The notes beneath the pieces are model-generated. The model had not been told where the DNA came from and did not search any database. It saw only the letters and a program-made list of their open reading frames with translations. A program made the position numbers and the translations under genes. From Hemicordylus capensis (lineage: Eukaryota > Chordata > Lepidosauria > Squamata > Cordylidae), in contig NC_069670.1 in assembly GCF_027244095.1 (NCBI RefSeq), positions 14,899,320 through 14,963,319 on the forward strand: a DNA stretch of 64,000 nucleotides. The letters are read 5' to 3'. This document shows positions 33,007 through 44,249 of the stretch, one piece after another (the first letter of the stretch is position 1; each line of letters begins with the position of its first letter).

Positions 33007-36000
33007 GCCGCTTAGAGAACTGTTTTGTTTCAAGTCGATCTATAAATCATTATAATGAAGCAAAACATTCTGAGCATGCGAAAAGCGCTTTTTCCTTCAG
33101 GGGGAGAAAGCTTGTGCCAGCGGGGAGGTGAGCTACCTGCCTGGGAAGGCCCTTGTCTGCCTCCCCTCCACTCTGGTGCCACCACAGAGAAGGACACGCA
33201 GGGAGGTGTTTGAAAGAGGCCTTGTAGCAAAGGGGGCCAAGGGAGGCGATAGGGTGCGGGGTGGGGTGGGGTGGGTCAGCCAGGCTTTGCACAGGAGCCC
33301 CGGGCAAAGCGTCTCACCGAAATGCTGTCCCTGCTGTATTCCGGCTGAAAATGCCAAGTGAGGGAAATGTCGTCGGAGATCCACTCTTTCGACCAAAAGG
33401 AGCAGGAAAGCCGGATGTGGGAACCCACCGTGCCGTGGACCACCCGGTCTGTGTAAACGTTAATGGCCACGGTTGGGGTTAGCACTGCATGGGAGGGAGA
33501 GAGAAACAGAAAGGGGGTTAGTCCCAGGCCTTGTCTCTGCTTTTGGACCCAGAGCCAGCATGGCGACTGCTCCCCCCAGGGCAGAGTCCATGCAGGCTCA
33601 ACACTCTGTCCCTTTTAGCTCCCTGCCGTTTGTCCTTAATAATCAAGAGTCGATGGCTCACCGTTTATCACGGGCATGAATAATAAATCTGATGCGATGA
33701 CTTCAGCTCAGGTACTCTATCGGGCAGCAGCGATAGAGGAAGGGGCTGAAAGGCGGCATCATCTCATACTGTGTGGGAGGAGGCAATGGTCAACCCCTCC
33801 TGTCTTCGGCCAAAATAAAACCAAAGGGCTCTGTGGGCGCCCGGAGTCGAAATCGACTTGACGGCACACTTTACCTTTACACGAGCATCAGGCAATTGGG
33901 AAACGGAGCGGTCGTCCAGTGGTAGAGCTTTGCGTGTAGAAGGAACACAGGGGCTGGGAGAGACTCCAGCCTGGAACCCTGGCGAGCCGCTGCTGCCGGT
34001 CAGAGTAGACAATACTGAACCAGAGGGACCAAGGGTCTGACTCAGTAAGCGGCAGCCTCCTATGTCCCTTTTGCCGGTTCCTGTTTGAAAATGTGATCAT
34101 AAAATGCCTCTGCAGATTTTGAGGTTCTGAATCAAAGGATCTCTGGGCCCCAGAGACCAGGAGCCTAGGTACACTGTGTGCTTAATCCAGTCCTGCCTGT
34201 AGGAGATGGCCTTGCAGACCTCCGTGGGGCAGCCCCCATAGCATGACGTGGAGGTGTATAACGCTCCTTTGTCCGAAAGGAAGAATCTACAATGCATTCG
34301 GTCTTGAGCACAACCCACTGCGATGGCTCTGTGAGACTCCGTTTGTCTCCTCCACACCCACTCACGCATCCATCCCTGGTGTGGGCGGCAGCTTCTGCAG
34401 CCACCAGCAGAGTCCTGCCGGCAACACTTCCAGGACCTCCCGGGACAGCGCTGGACTTCCCAGAAGCTTCGGGGGCGACATTCGGGATCAACAAGCAGCA
34501 TTGTGCACCCCACACAAACCTGTCCTTCCCTGCCGCCCTCGGGTGCAAATTCCAGCGCTCTGGGCAATTTCCCTGAGCTGGGAGATTTGACTCCTGCTCT
34601 TTCCCTGGGGCTGTGCACCCCGCCTTGAAAAGCAGCCCGCGCGGCGTGCCAAACAGCGGGCCGGCCACCAGCCATGAATCCCGTGGCCTGGCCGGTGCTG
34701 GGCAACTTCGTGCTGGGTGCGTTGTGGCTGGTGTGTGAGTCAGGGCAGCACAACTCTGGCCTGCCCGCTGTCATTGGACTACAGCCCCCATGATCTCCAG
34801 CCAAAGTGGCCCATAGCTGGGGATGATGGGAGTTGTAGTCAAACAGCAGCTGGAAGGCCAAAGTTGTTCGTCGAGCTCAGAATGGTCCACTCTGACTGGC
34901 AGCGGCTCTCCACGGTTTCAGGCAGGAGTCTTTTCCTGCCCTACCTGGAGATGCTGCCGGCCGGGGATGGAACTTGGGACCTACTTCATGCCAAACAGGT
35001 GCTTGGTCACTGAGCTCTGTTCCACCTCCCACACCAGGACACATACAGACAAAGTCATGTCAGAGTGTTATATTCCTTAGGGGATAGGATTTCAAGCTGC
35101 TTCCAACTGAGTCAGAACCTTGCTCTCTCTTGTCTGCCCTGACTGGCAGTGGCTTTCTAGGGGTTCAGGTAGGATTCTTTCTCAGACCTACTGGAAAATA
35201 TATTATCTGATCTTCACCCCATGCTTCCTCCAGGGAGCTTGGGACAGTGTGCACCCTGCCCCTTGTGAGGTGGGTTAGGCTGAAAGACAGTGACTGGCCC
35301 AAAGAAGCAAGATTTGAACCCAGCTCACTCCAGGATAAGCTCAACGCTATACCTACCATCACACTGACTCTCTCGTATTAAGTTGTAGCCGCTATGTGCA
35401 GTCAGGAAGGCCAGGAAAGCATGATCTCCAACAGCCTAGAAATACTGGCTCTGAAATATCTGGGTGTATTTCATTGGGCACGGTCCATAAAGCCCTGCAT
35501 CTTTACAAATATTTAACCAAAGAGGCAAAAACTGTCAACGCAGCATCCTTTTTACAACACGGCGGCTATAATTTTTCAGGAGGCCTGTTCGGAACCGTCG
35601 CAGCGACTCTGGGAACAGGCCTGTCTTAAAATGCACAATAAATTTCATCATCTGGCCAGCCAACCGACACAAATGAGGCCTCTAATTCTACATTTTGTGG
35701 GATGTGATTTTTCGGGGAACGATGTTCGTTGGCATAATTGTGGTTTGATTGGCATGTTGCAGATGGTGTCATTGGGACGCCTCCAAGTTGCGACGTTTGA
35801 AATACATGGCACGAGCTGGAAGGAAATCTGGAGAAAACTGCAGACTGTGCTGTGAGCAAACCCCCCTTGCTTATAGATATAAAGAGAGAGAGAGAGACTT
35901 GGATCAACCTCACACACACATTAACATTGTCCGAGTGCTTTCCAGTGACCCAGAAAGCAGAAGTTGACAGACCTAGCCCAAAGCATCCTGATTCATAGTC

Positions 36001-39000
36001 AGACTCGCCAATGGGACATGGGTACTTCTCTCTCTTCAGGGAAACGGACGTGTGACCCAAAGAGGACGGCTGATGCTTCCAGGGCCCAAGACAAATGGTC
36101 AACCCCTGCTCACTTGGCGAAGAGGCACCTTTTAAATGTGGTGATTCTCTTTTATTTAGCAGGGGGAGAGACACTGGCCCTCTCCACCCCCAGCACAGGA
36201 CCTCCAGTGACTGTTGCTGGTGTCTCTCTGACGTTTCTTTCTAGATTGTGAGCCCTTGGGAGACAGGGATCCATCTTATTTATTTATTCTTTCTCTGTGT
36301 ACACTGCCCTGAGTGCCATTTTTGGAAGGGCGGTATAGAAATTGAATAAATAAATACAATAAAATAAAGAAGAGGACCTGTCACTCAGTGGCACGGCATC
36401 TGCCTTGCATGCAGAAGGTTCCAGGTTCAATCCCTGGCAGCAACTCCGGGAAAAGTCTCCTGCCTGAAACCTTGGAGAGCGGCTGCCGGTCAGTGTAGAC
36501 AAAACTGAGGACTGGTTCTCACAATCCTGAAGTAGGGTAGGTGTCTACCCGGCCTTGGGAGTTGTGTGCATTCTTGGTTTTCACTTGTGTGCTTGGAAAA
36601 ATCTAAGTAGGAGGCGGGGAGGAGAGCTGGTCTTGTGGGTGCAAGCATGCATTGTCTCTTTAGCTAAGCAGGGTCCGCCCTGCTGTGTATTTGAATGGGA
36701 GACCACATGTGAGCACTGTAAGAGAGTCCCCTTACGGGATGGAGCCACTCTGGGAAGAGCATCTAAGTTCCAAGTCCCCTCCCTGGCAGCATCTCCAAGA
36801 TAGGGCTGAGAGAGACTCCTGCCTGCAACCTCGGAGAAGCCGCTGCCAGTCTGGGTAGACAAGACTGAGTTAGATAGACCAGTGGTCTGACTCAGTCTGT
36901 GGCAGCTTCCTATGTTCCTGTGAGTGTGATCATCTCTCAGGCATCTGCTGTGTAGGATGGGTTCTCCTCTAAATGCTGGGGACTGAATCTGAGTAGGGCT
37001 GATACCTGAGAGGCAACAACCACCAGTGTCCCCTCTAACGAAATCCCAGATGTTGTTGACTACAACTCCCATAACCCCCAAGCAAAAACCATTGCAGCTG
37101 AGGATTCTGGGAGTTGTAGTCAACAACATCTGGGAATCCCTGTTAGGGGGAACATTGGTCCCCGCCTTCTGCCTAAGCCGGAAAATCAGGGGTGTGTACA
37201 GCTGGTTAGGACCCAACTAACTACCCTGTCAATGCTCATAAATTAGAAGGATCAAGAGTCTGACTCAGGAGAAAACAGACTCCAGTGTCCCCAAGACACT
37301 TTGCTTACTGGGAATGCCTGGAAGACGTTTGTTCTCTGTAGAAACAGGGGGTACGGAATGGAACCCCAACTAATGGAAGGGCATCATTTGCACGCCTGAA
37401 ATTTGGCACACACCTAGCCCAAGATTGATTGATTGATTGATTAAGTGCCATCTCATTAAAAAGGGGGGATAGAACACAAACCCCCAAACGGAAGTTCCTC
37501 CAGACTCCCTCCACAATGCAGAAATGCACAGGCAAGGACATTTATTAAGAGACAGGATGGGGAAAAGGGGGACATTTTAACCTCTAGCCACCCACACTTG
37601 GGACGTTAAGAGACCAGGTTAGAGTCTCCTTGCTGCAAGGAGGGCTTATATAGAGTCCAGTTCTTGGTCGATTTCCCAGTCCTTTGATCTAAAATGGTTT
37701 TTGGCTAGGAATGCCAGGGATTGGACCTGGGCCTTCTGGCACGCTAAGCATGTGGTTTAATCACGGATTAGGTGGAAGCAGGTTGGCCTCCCATCCCGTT
37801 GGGACTGGATTGGCCCAGTGTGGGAGGCTCGGATCAAATCTGAATTAACTTGCCAGGTCAGGCAAAAGGCGCATCCTTCCAAACAACTCGCTTTGCTTTT
37901 TTTCCTCCCGGATTGATTCTCCGAAAATGTACGGGATGAGATCCCAGGGTCATTTAAATGCATGTCTTTATCCTAAGACTCTTCTCAGAAGGAAGTAATT
38001 TGGTCATGCCTGGAATTTGTAAGTCGGGTGGATTTTACCGACGTAGCTTGGGCAACATAGGAACATAGGAAGCTGCCATATACAGAGTCCGACCATTGGT
38101 CTATCTTGCTCAGTATTGACTCTACACAGATTGGCAGCGGCTTCTCCAAAGTTGAAGGCAGGGATCTCTCTCAGCCCTATCTTGGAGATGCTTCCAGGGA
38201 GCAAACTTTGAAACCTTCTGCTCTTCCCAGAGTGACTCCATCCCCTCAGAGGAATAGATTACAATGCTCACACTTCTAGTCTCCCCTTCATATGCAACCA
38301 GGGTGGACCCTGCTTAGCTAAGGGGACCAGTCATGCTTACTACCACAAGACCAGCTCTCCTCTCCAGACAACATTTGTCTCGGGTCCCTCTGTCATCCTT
38401 CGCTTCTGTTTTGTGCCCTTGTATAGTTTCTTTCCCCTCATGTGTCAGCTGTTAATGCTCCTCCATATGATTCTCTTGTTCTTTATATTTGGAAGTTACA
38501 AATAATAACCGAGAACTTCATAAGGGAAATAACTGCCCTTGTATTTGGGTGCTTTTGTCTCGTCATAAATCCCCTCTTCCCTCTCATACCTATTTGCATG
38601 TCCAGCATCCCAAACTAAGGGAAGATAGATTCAAAGCGGAATGTGGACATACAGGTTAAGCATCAACCAGAATCGATCAAACTCGTTACACATCACACTG
38701 ATGTCACCCCTGCCCCGATACTGAACCCTCTGTGGATCACTCCCTGACTTTCTCCAGATTAAACCATACTGCAGATTTGTGAGTGCCAGAAGCTGAAATG
38801 AACAAGGTAAGTTGTACCTTGGGAATGGAGCCTTATCTCACTGCTCTTGGACACAGGAAGTCCCAGCTGCGGTCCCTGGCAGCATCTCCAGGTAGGGCTG
38901 GGAAAGACCTGCCTGAAACCTTAGAGAGATGCTGCCAGTCAGTGTCAGGAAACCCTGAGCAAGATGGACTAATAGTCTGACTCCGTATAAGGCAGCTTCA

Positions 39001-39572
39001 GGCATTCAAAGCATAATCGCTAAACCAGTCCTCTTTGTACAGAAGAAGAAAACAAGATGCCTATGATGGCACTATACAACTAATAAAACAAATGTGTGAA
39101 GCAGCAAGAGAACTGATTTATCAACAGGTACTAAGCAAACAGAGCCTCCACATTTGGAGGCAGTCTACCTGCAAATACCCAATGATAGGGGCAAAAACGA
39201 GGAGGCGATCCCTGCCACGTTCTGCTGTGAGCTTCCCGCCTGCTTTCAGAAATAGAATTATGGAATTTGGTCCCATCCAACAAGGCGATTCTTCTCTATT
39301 TTAAAGACTTGCCTCCTCAAGACTAGGAACACTCGCCTACCAGATTATCCAGTGATCTGCCATGCATCTTCTTGGAACACGAAAAGATGGGGGCAAACAA
39401 GCCATGGAAGACAGCGGGCCTATCAAAGGTGGTTAGCCTCTGATGGAACCTCCATGGTCAGAGGCAGTGTACCTTTGCATAGCCAAACGCTGAGGAGCCA
39501 CTTACCCATCGTTGAGACCAGCACTGCGAGCAGGAAGGCACTCTCCCTCCCCAAGCTGCCCGGGCCCCCCAT
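29258..39572 (-). CDS. MPZ: Myelin protein zero
   Basis: Single-pass Ig-like adhesion protein of Schwann-cell myelin, holding membrane wraps together by homophilic contacts. Exons are 39572-39506, 33484-33318, 32090-31877, 31148-31013, 30329-30272 and 29362-29258 (67/167/214/136/58/105 bp with TAG). The product is 248 aa, the human length. Residues 1-29 form a signal peptide (FLLAVLVSTMVLTPTVA). The V-type Ig domain keeps both Cys residues (LSCSFW, FTCDVK) and the N-glycosylation site NGT. The membrane helix is in exon 4 and is followed by RYCWLRR with the palmitoylated Cys. The basic tail is PPVLYAMLDHSR...SRKDKK. The human RSTK kinase motif reads RLTK here, and exon 5 is one codon shorter. 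All splice sites are canonical. Identification is very secure. Confidence 0.97.
29624..29763. mobile_element. hAT-type MITE inserted in a Sauria SINE
   Basis: Ends ccggggctgctcagcttcgg / aaagttgagcaggcctaa. The flanks repeat ATCTAAC on both sides (a 7-8 bp target duplication), and the interrupted SINE resumes after it (29764-29890, antisense). Confidence 0.65.
30505..30655 (-). mobile_element. Sauria SINE abutting a TATC microsatellite
   Basis: Antisense: ggaagctgcctcaaactgag to gatgctgtaccactgagcca, immediately followed by (TATC)n. It lies in MPZ intron 4. Confidence 0.6.
30652..30725. repeat. (TATC)n microsatellite
   Basis: About 18 tandem TATC units in MPZ intron 4. Confidence 0.95.
30770..30865. 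repeat. 11-bp tandem repeat (cgtacctgtat)
   Basis: About six units, preceded by a few gtatc units. It lies 50 bp from the TATC array. Confidence 0.85.
31196..31261. repeat. (TG)n(AG)n compound microsatellite
   Basis: About 20 TG then 13 AG units in MPZ intron 3, 50 bp from the exon 4 acceptor. Confidence 0.95.
31290..31570 (+). mobile_element. CR1-like LINE 3' end
   Basis: Shares ttggatggctttaaaagagg, ggtgggccacggtgtgagac and ggcctgatccagcagggcag with the copies at 22385 and 24240. It lies in MPZ intron 3. Confidence 0.65.
32160..32275. mobile_element. Palindromic MITE beside MPZ exon 3
   Basis: ggactacaactcccatcgcc and ggggatgatgggagttgtag arms with ggacccc-type ends. It lies about 70 bp from the exon 3 acceptor. 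Confidence 0.55.
32967..33004. repeat. (GT)n microsatellite
   Basis: About 19 units in MPZ intron 2. A (GA)n run lies at 32533-32562 in the same intron. Confidence 0.95.
33714..33890 (+). mobile_element. tRNA-headed SINE, second family, 5'-truncated
   Basis: cgggcagcagcgatagagga to gacttgacggcacactttac; lies in MPZ intron 1 directly before a Sauria SINE. Confidence 0.65.
33905..34072 (+). mobile_element. Sauria SINE, internally shortened
   Basis: Head cgtccagtggtagagctttg, then a short body lacking part of the middle, end gtctgactcagtaagcggca. Confidence 0.6.
34738..34870. mobile_element. Palindromic hAT-type MITE
   Basis: cagggcagcacaactctggc ... ggccaaagttgttc ends, attggactacagcccccat and complement inside. 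Confidence 0.55.
34875..35020 (-). mobile_element. Sauria SINE
   Basis: Antisense: ctgactggcagcggctctcc to gtgcttggtcactgagctct. A further diverged piece lies at 35090-35195. Confidence 0.55.
35380..36120. other. Unassigned unique DNA in MPZ intron 1
   Basis: No repeat family recognised. A minus-strand frame of 182 codons (36174-35626) lacks splice or protein support. Confidence 0.25.
36120..36365 (+). mobile_element. Interspersed repeat with LINE-type 3' end
   Basis: Sense copy of the 15768 repeat: ggtgattctcttttatttag, gattgtgagcccttgggaga, gaagggcggtatagaaattg, then (AAAT)n. Confidence 0.5.
36372..36515 (+). mobile_element. Sauria SINE, 3' end missing
   Basis: tRNA-like head (gtggcacggcatctgccttg ... 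ggttcaatccctgg) then the body to gtgtagacaaaactgagg. Confidence 0.65.
36612..36922 (+). mobile_element. 5S-Sauria SINE, full length
   Basis: Starts ggggaggagagctggtcttg, then tttagctaagcagggtccgc, and ends tggcagcttcctatgttcct. It lies between MPZ exons 1 and 2. Confidence 0.8.
37025..37159. mobile_element. Palindromic hAT-type MITE (family A)
   Basis: Arms tcccagatgttgttgactac and complement, ends agtgtcccctctaac / gttagggggaacatt. It lies in MPZ intron 1. Confidence 0.7.
38055..38370 (-). mobile_element. 5S-Sauria SINE, full length
   Basis: Antisense: aggaagctgccatatacaga at left, gaccctgcttagctaagggg and ccacaagaccagctctcctc at right. It lies in MPZ intron 1. Confidence 0.8.
38855..39005 (+). 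mobile_element. Sauria SINE, 5' part missing
   Basis: ccctggcagcatctccaggt to ctccgtataaggcagcttca. It lies in MPZ intron 1. Confidence 0.55.
39506..39572 (-). CDS. MPZ: MPZ exon 1, signal peptide
   Basis: Twenty-two codons plus one base, ending at ATGG|GTAAGT. The sequence MGGPGSLGRESAFLLAVLVS is a typical signal-peptide start and differs from the mammalian one in primary sequence. Coding length and phase match mammalian exon 1, and the leftover G joins TG of exon 2 to give Val. Intron 1 is about 6 kb and carries several SINEs. Confidence 0.9.
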
Positions 39573-40026
39573 GGCGTGTCGTTACTGTACAATTCCTAGC
39601 CACATGGAGGGGAAGAATTGGCAGCGGAGTTGGCTCTTCCTTGCCGAAGGATGCCTGGGAGGGTGGCACCCTCGGTTTAAGAACAGGCGGCCGGCCTCGC
39701 AAGGATGCCCGCTCGGCAGAAACCTCGAGCCAATGGGAGCCTGGCATCCCGTTTCCGTGGGGGCCTCTCGGAGCCCAAGAGAGGGGGCAAACCAGCGAGG
39801 AACAAAAGTGAAAGGGGGGCCTTTATGGCCGCGGCTCGCGAAACGGCGATAAACACGCCTGGGCGACATAACTGGGCAGAGAGCAACCATTGTGTGGCCG
39901 CATTCTCGGCTGGGCCGTAGGCGATGTCACGGCCCCCAGAAGGAATGCGCCCAAGGAGGCCCGGGTCCAAAGAGGCGGAGGGACGTGGCCCAAGCCAACA
40001 TCTCCGTCTCCCTCGTATCGGTCGCC

Positions 40027-40036
40027 CCATAAAAGG
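40027..40036. promoter_or_regulatory. CArG-box / TATA-like element upstream of MPZ
   Basis: CCATAAAAGG is a perfect CC(A/T)6GG match (serum response factor type). It lies in a non-repetitive GC-rich block about 455 bp 5' of the MPZ start codon. Read on the plus strand it could also serve as a TATA box. Function is inferred. Confidence 0.3.
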
Positions 40037-40498
40037 CCTCGCCTCGGATTCATCCCATTGCTTTGAGTCCGTGAATTAACCCCGCAGATGTTTGCATCAG
40101 CGCTTGGGATTTGATTTACAAGGTCGGGGGTCTACTCGTGCGGCGCAGAAAGATGAGGTCAACGGAGTGCTTGTTAACCTCGTTTAAAGGGAGGGGGGAT
40201 TAGGAGGGCTAGCCCCCTTGGAGCCACTGGGCTTGCCCGCGAGCCCGGTGGTTACCCCCAAGTCCCCTAGAAAGGGGGCTAGGCTCTCTTAGCCTGCTTT
40301 CTAGTGATCGTGGGAACAGCTCCAAGGTGTTCTTAGGCCCTTCAATTGATTTTTAAATAAAAACAATTTTTTAGCATCATAATGCGCAAAGTGGTGCACA
40401 ATAACCCCCCCCCCCAACAACGAAGTTTGAAGCAAAACGGGCCACTCGCCACAGATTAAAACAGCTCCGAGAACAATGGTTCCTGCTAGGCTGTGGGG

Positions 40499-40636
40499 CA
40501 GCGTTCCCTCGAACAGGGATTCCCAGATGTTGTTGACTACAACGCCCCCGAATTCCCAGCTGCAATGGCCCTTGCGTGGAGATTAATGGGAGTTGTAGTC
40601 AACAACATCTGGGAATCCCTGTTCGAGGGAACGCTG
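40499..40636. mobile_element. Palindromic hAT-type MITE (family A), very intact arms
   Basis: The first 45 bp (from cagcgttccctcgaacaggg) are perfectly complementary to the last 45 bp. It lies about 900 bp upstream of the MPZ start codon. Confidence 0.8.
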
Positions 40637-40811
40637 CTGGGGAGAATAAAAACCCTCCATTGGAAGGACAGGAACACAGGCACCAGGTGAATCTCCCTGG
40701 AGAATTCCCATCAACCACCTTGGCCTGGGTCTGCACAATTACTTCAGTGCTGGTAACACACATTAAACCTAGATGCAAACGGTTGTGTGAACAAGGCCTC
40801 TGGCTAAGACC

Positions 40812-41000
40812 TTGATTAAAGGTAAAGTGTGCCGTCGAGTCAGTGGCGACCACAAAGCCTTTGCCTTTGGTGGAATACAGGAGGGGGTGACCATTGCCTC
40901 CTCCCGCGCAGTATGAGATGATGCCTTTCAGCATCTTCCTAAATCGCTGCTGCCCGATCTGGGAAACATACCAGCGGGGATTTGAACCCTGCTTGTTTGG
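40812..41000 (-). mobile_element. tRNA-headed SINE, second family
   Basis: Antisense: aaggtaaagtgtgccgtcga at left, ccagcggggatttgaaccct at right. Confidence 0.65.
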
Positions 41001-41262
41001 TGGTGACCCAGGACCGGGCTTTTTCTGTGGCTGCCCCGGGGCTTTGGAATCAGCTTGCTGCTGAAATAAGAGCATCTCCTTCTCTGTTTGTTTTCAGGGA
41101 GAACCTCAAGACCCGCCTGTTCTCTCAGGCTTTTAATTAGAATTAATTTTAATAATTTTAAAAACTTGTTTTTAATCATTTTATTCTATTGTTTTTATTG
41201 TCATGTATTTTAATTTGTGACTTTGAAATATTTTAAATTTTGTACACCGCCTCGGTCTGTTA
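41000..41262 (+). mobile_element. CR1/L2-group LINE 3' end
   Basis: Begins with ccgggctttttctgtggctg (RT C terminus: LWNQLAAE-like in consensus) and ends in an AT-rich tail with gtacaccgcctcgg. It is flanked on both sides by tRNA-headed SINEs, antisense on the left and sense on the right. Confidence 0.5.
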
Positions 41263-41512
41263 TTTAAGTGGCGCAGCGGGGAAATGCTTGATTAGCAAGC
41301 CAGAGGTTGCCGGTTCGAATCTCCGCTGGTATGTTTCCCAGACTATGGGAAACACCTATATCGGGCAGCAGCGATATAGGAAAAATGCTGAAAGACATAA
41401 TCTCATACTGCGTGGGAGGAGGCAATGGTAAACCCCTCCTGTATTCTACCCAAGACAACCACAGGGCTCTGTGGGTGTCAGGAATCAAAATCGACTTGAT
41501 GGCACACTTTAT
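41262..41512 (+). mobile_element. tRNA-headed SINE, second family, best copy
   Basis: gtggcgcagcggggaaatgc head with a B-box-like ggttcgaatct, body with gtgggaggaggcaatggtaa, end tcgacttgatggcacacttt. Confidence 0.75.
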
Positions 41513-41740
41513 TTATTACATTTTATATCCCACTCTTCCTCCAAGGAGCCCAGAGCGGTGTACTACATACTTAGGTTCCTCCTCACAACAACCCTGTGAA
41601 GGAGGTTAGGCTGAGAGAGAAGTGACTGGTTCAGAGTCACTCAGCAAGTCGCTTGGCTGAATGGGGATTCGAACTCGGGTCTCCCCGGTCCTAGTCCAGC
41701 ACTCTAACCACTACACCACGCTGGCTCTTCACTATACCAC
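41512..41740 (-). mobile_element. MIR-like tRNA-headed SINE
   Basis: Antisense copy abutting the end of a sense SINE at 41262-41512: tttatatcccactcttcctc to ctctaaccactacaccacgc. Confidence 0.75.
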
Positions 41741-42660
41741 TTTACCTTTACACTGCCTAGAGATATACATATCGGGGGTGTGTGTGTATAAAAATATGAT
41801 AAATAAATAATAAATAAATAAATTTCCCCACGGCGCTATTAAGTGGCAAGTCCTTGATTAGGATCGACCGAAAGACCACAAAGCTGCAAAGGCCCTGAGC
41901 TCTAAAGTTCACAACTGTGTGTCTTTTGGGTGTCTGGCGGTTTCTGGATCTCAACACTTGAGGGCTTTCTTCTTGTGGGGGAATCACAGGGGTCGGCAGA
42001 CACAGGATACAATCCCAGAGAGACACGAGGGTCTCAGTTGTTCAGATCCCCTTGTTCCCAAGTCCTAGCCAAGAGTCCAGTATGGTTTGGAGCCTGTGGG
42101 CACCGCATTCCACACGGCCGGGAGAAGGCAGTCCGGGCTGACAAAGGAGACGCTTGTTTTCTCGCTGGGCTGAGCAGTGGGAAGTGGGTGGCTCTGAGCT
42201 CATGAGAGGTGCCCCATCATCAAATACCCCATCCTCAGCGGAGAAAGGGGCACGGCAGAGCCTGAAATGCACGACACACGGAACAGATATGGACTAGTCT
42301 CTGAATAGCAGGTCTGCGATAAGCAGTGGCTAAACCGAACCTCCACATCCAGAGGCAGTGTACCTGTGAATACCAGGTGTTGGGGGGACAGCCGTCAGGG
42401 GAGGACTAGTGTTGCCATCACACCCAGCCTGTGAGCCTCCCAGAAGCATCTGGCTGGAAAGTGTCCAAAACAGAGCACTGGGTTAGATGGACTTCCCATG
42501 GAAAAATCTTGGTAGAGGCATTTGTTTATTATTTATCTGACATATTTTTATACCGCCCAAAACATACGTCTCTGGGCAGTTGACAACAAAGTAAAAACAG
42601 AAAAAGTAAAACATTAGTTAAAACAACAGAACAACAAAAAAGTTTAAAACAGTATTAACT

Positions 42661-42661
<1 letters not shown>

Positions 42662-42722
<61 letters not shown>
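42662..42722. repeat. (TATC)n microsatellite
   Basis: About 15 units following a LINE-type 3' tail at 42515-42660. Confidence 0.95.
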
Positions 42723-43019
42723 GTTCAATTTCTATACCTAACTTGCATGTAACTTGCATGCAGAACGGCCAAGGGATCTGAATATCCAGCATGACTACAG
42801 AGAATTTCAGGGGCTCAAGCGGGCTTCGATACGCCGGGTTGGATCCGAAGCCCCAGAAAAGAAAGAGTCGTTTCACAAGTACTTGTGCCGAGGCTTGCAC
42901 AAGAGTTCACCCGGGGCCACAATCCGTGGGCTCTAGAGCAGGGCTTACGATTCAGCTTGTGCACGAGGCTTCAGGAGCTGCTACACAAGAAGGACGACTG
43001 CTTATCCCATGTCGTCCCA

Positions 43020-43245
43020 GAGGCTCACGCGTGGTGTAGTGGTTAGAGTGCTGGACTAGGACCGGGGAGACCCGAGTTCAAATCCCCATTCAGCCATGAA
43101 ACTAGCTGGGTGACTCTGGGCCAGTCGCTTCTCTCTCAGCCCAGCCTACTTCACAGGGTTGTTGTGAAAGAGAAACTCAGGTATGTAGTACACCGCTCTG
43201 GGCTCCTTGGAGGAAGAGCGGGATATAAATGTAAAAATAACAATA
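43020..43245 (+). mobile_element. MIR-like tRNA-headed SINE
   Basis: gtggtgtagtggttagagtg head, gagttcaaatccccattcag B-box-like part, agctgggtgactctgggcca and ttcacagggttgttgtgaaa core, end agcgggatataaatgtaaaa. The order of parts resembles MIR/CORE-SINEs. Confidence 0.75.
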
Positions 43246-43999
43246 ACAATAACCCAGCCTGGGTTAGGCTGCACATGACAACCGCTGGGATCGGGCCGAA
43301 TCGCTGCCTAGCCCGGCTTTTAAGCCCAGCTGCTAGCCGCGGTTAAGGGGGTGAGCACTCCCTCATCCCCGGCTACCTGCTTCCAGCCTGGCCGCACACA
43401 GAGATGGGCATCTAGAGTGGGCCATAAGGAGACCCGGACCACCGTACTGCACCACGGAGCAGGGCTGCTTGTGTGGGAGCACAGAGCACGTTCCCACCAG
43501 GCTTCGTTGGGGGGGGGGATCGTTGGGGGGGGGAGGCAAGGTTTGGGAAGCCCTTCCCCCGCCCGCCCGTTTGGTAGGTCGTGTGAATCCCCCCACCTCC
43601 AGAATCCCAGCACCTGACCCGGGTATAACATCGTCGCTATTTTGTTTCTCGTAAAGGTCAAGTGACAAATGACCTTAAGGTCTTCACCTTTTGTCTCTCT
43701 CCGTGGCCCTGATGTTTGCCATTTGCCTTGGAAGGGAAGCTCTCACAGGCTCCCTTATTTCCCCCCTTTTCTTTCTTTCTTTTTTTGCAGAACGGTTGTG
43801 TGTGTGGGGACTTTTAAAATTTCGATTAGTCTGCAGAATGCATAGTCTATAAAATGTTTCTTTTAATGCGCTTGTCAGAGGATGAGATTCTGCACGTGCC
43901 TGAATGCTAGATTTGAAATCTCTGCTTCAAAGTACTTGGCATGAGGTGCCAGCATGAGAGGCACTTGGAGGCACTTGCCCCCACCCCCCCCAAGGGGGC

Positions 44000-44249
44000 A
44001 GGAGATGCCAGAGTGGAAGGCACTCAGTATATGCTCAGAGGTAGCCAGTAGGAGATGCCAGAGTGGAAGACACTCAGTGCATGCTAAGAGATAGCCAGCA
44101 GAAGATGCCAGAATGGAAAGCACTCAGTGCATGCTCAGAGGTAGCCAGTAGGAGATGCCAGAGTGGAAGGGACTCAGTGCATGCTCAGAGGTAGCCAGTA
44201 GGAGATGCCAGAGTGGAAGGCACTCTGTATGTGCTCAGAGGCAGCCGGC
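44000..44249. repeat. Minisatellite, 5 x 50 bp, upstream of SDHC
   Basis: The unit begins aggagatgccagagtggaag and ends ctcagaggtagccagt. Five consecutive copies have few differences and end 340 bp before the SDHC start codon. Confidence 0.9.

Noticed and set aside
34097-34861. Minus-strand open frame of 254 codons
   Set aside because: It runs through a MITE at its 5' part, has no splice context and shows no protein-family pattern. Length is explained by GC-rich composition.
35626-36174. Minus-strand open frame of 182 codons in MPZ intron 1
   Set aside because: No splice sites, domain or conservation evidence; partly overlaps a dispersed repeat.
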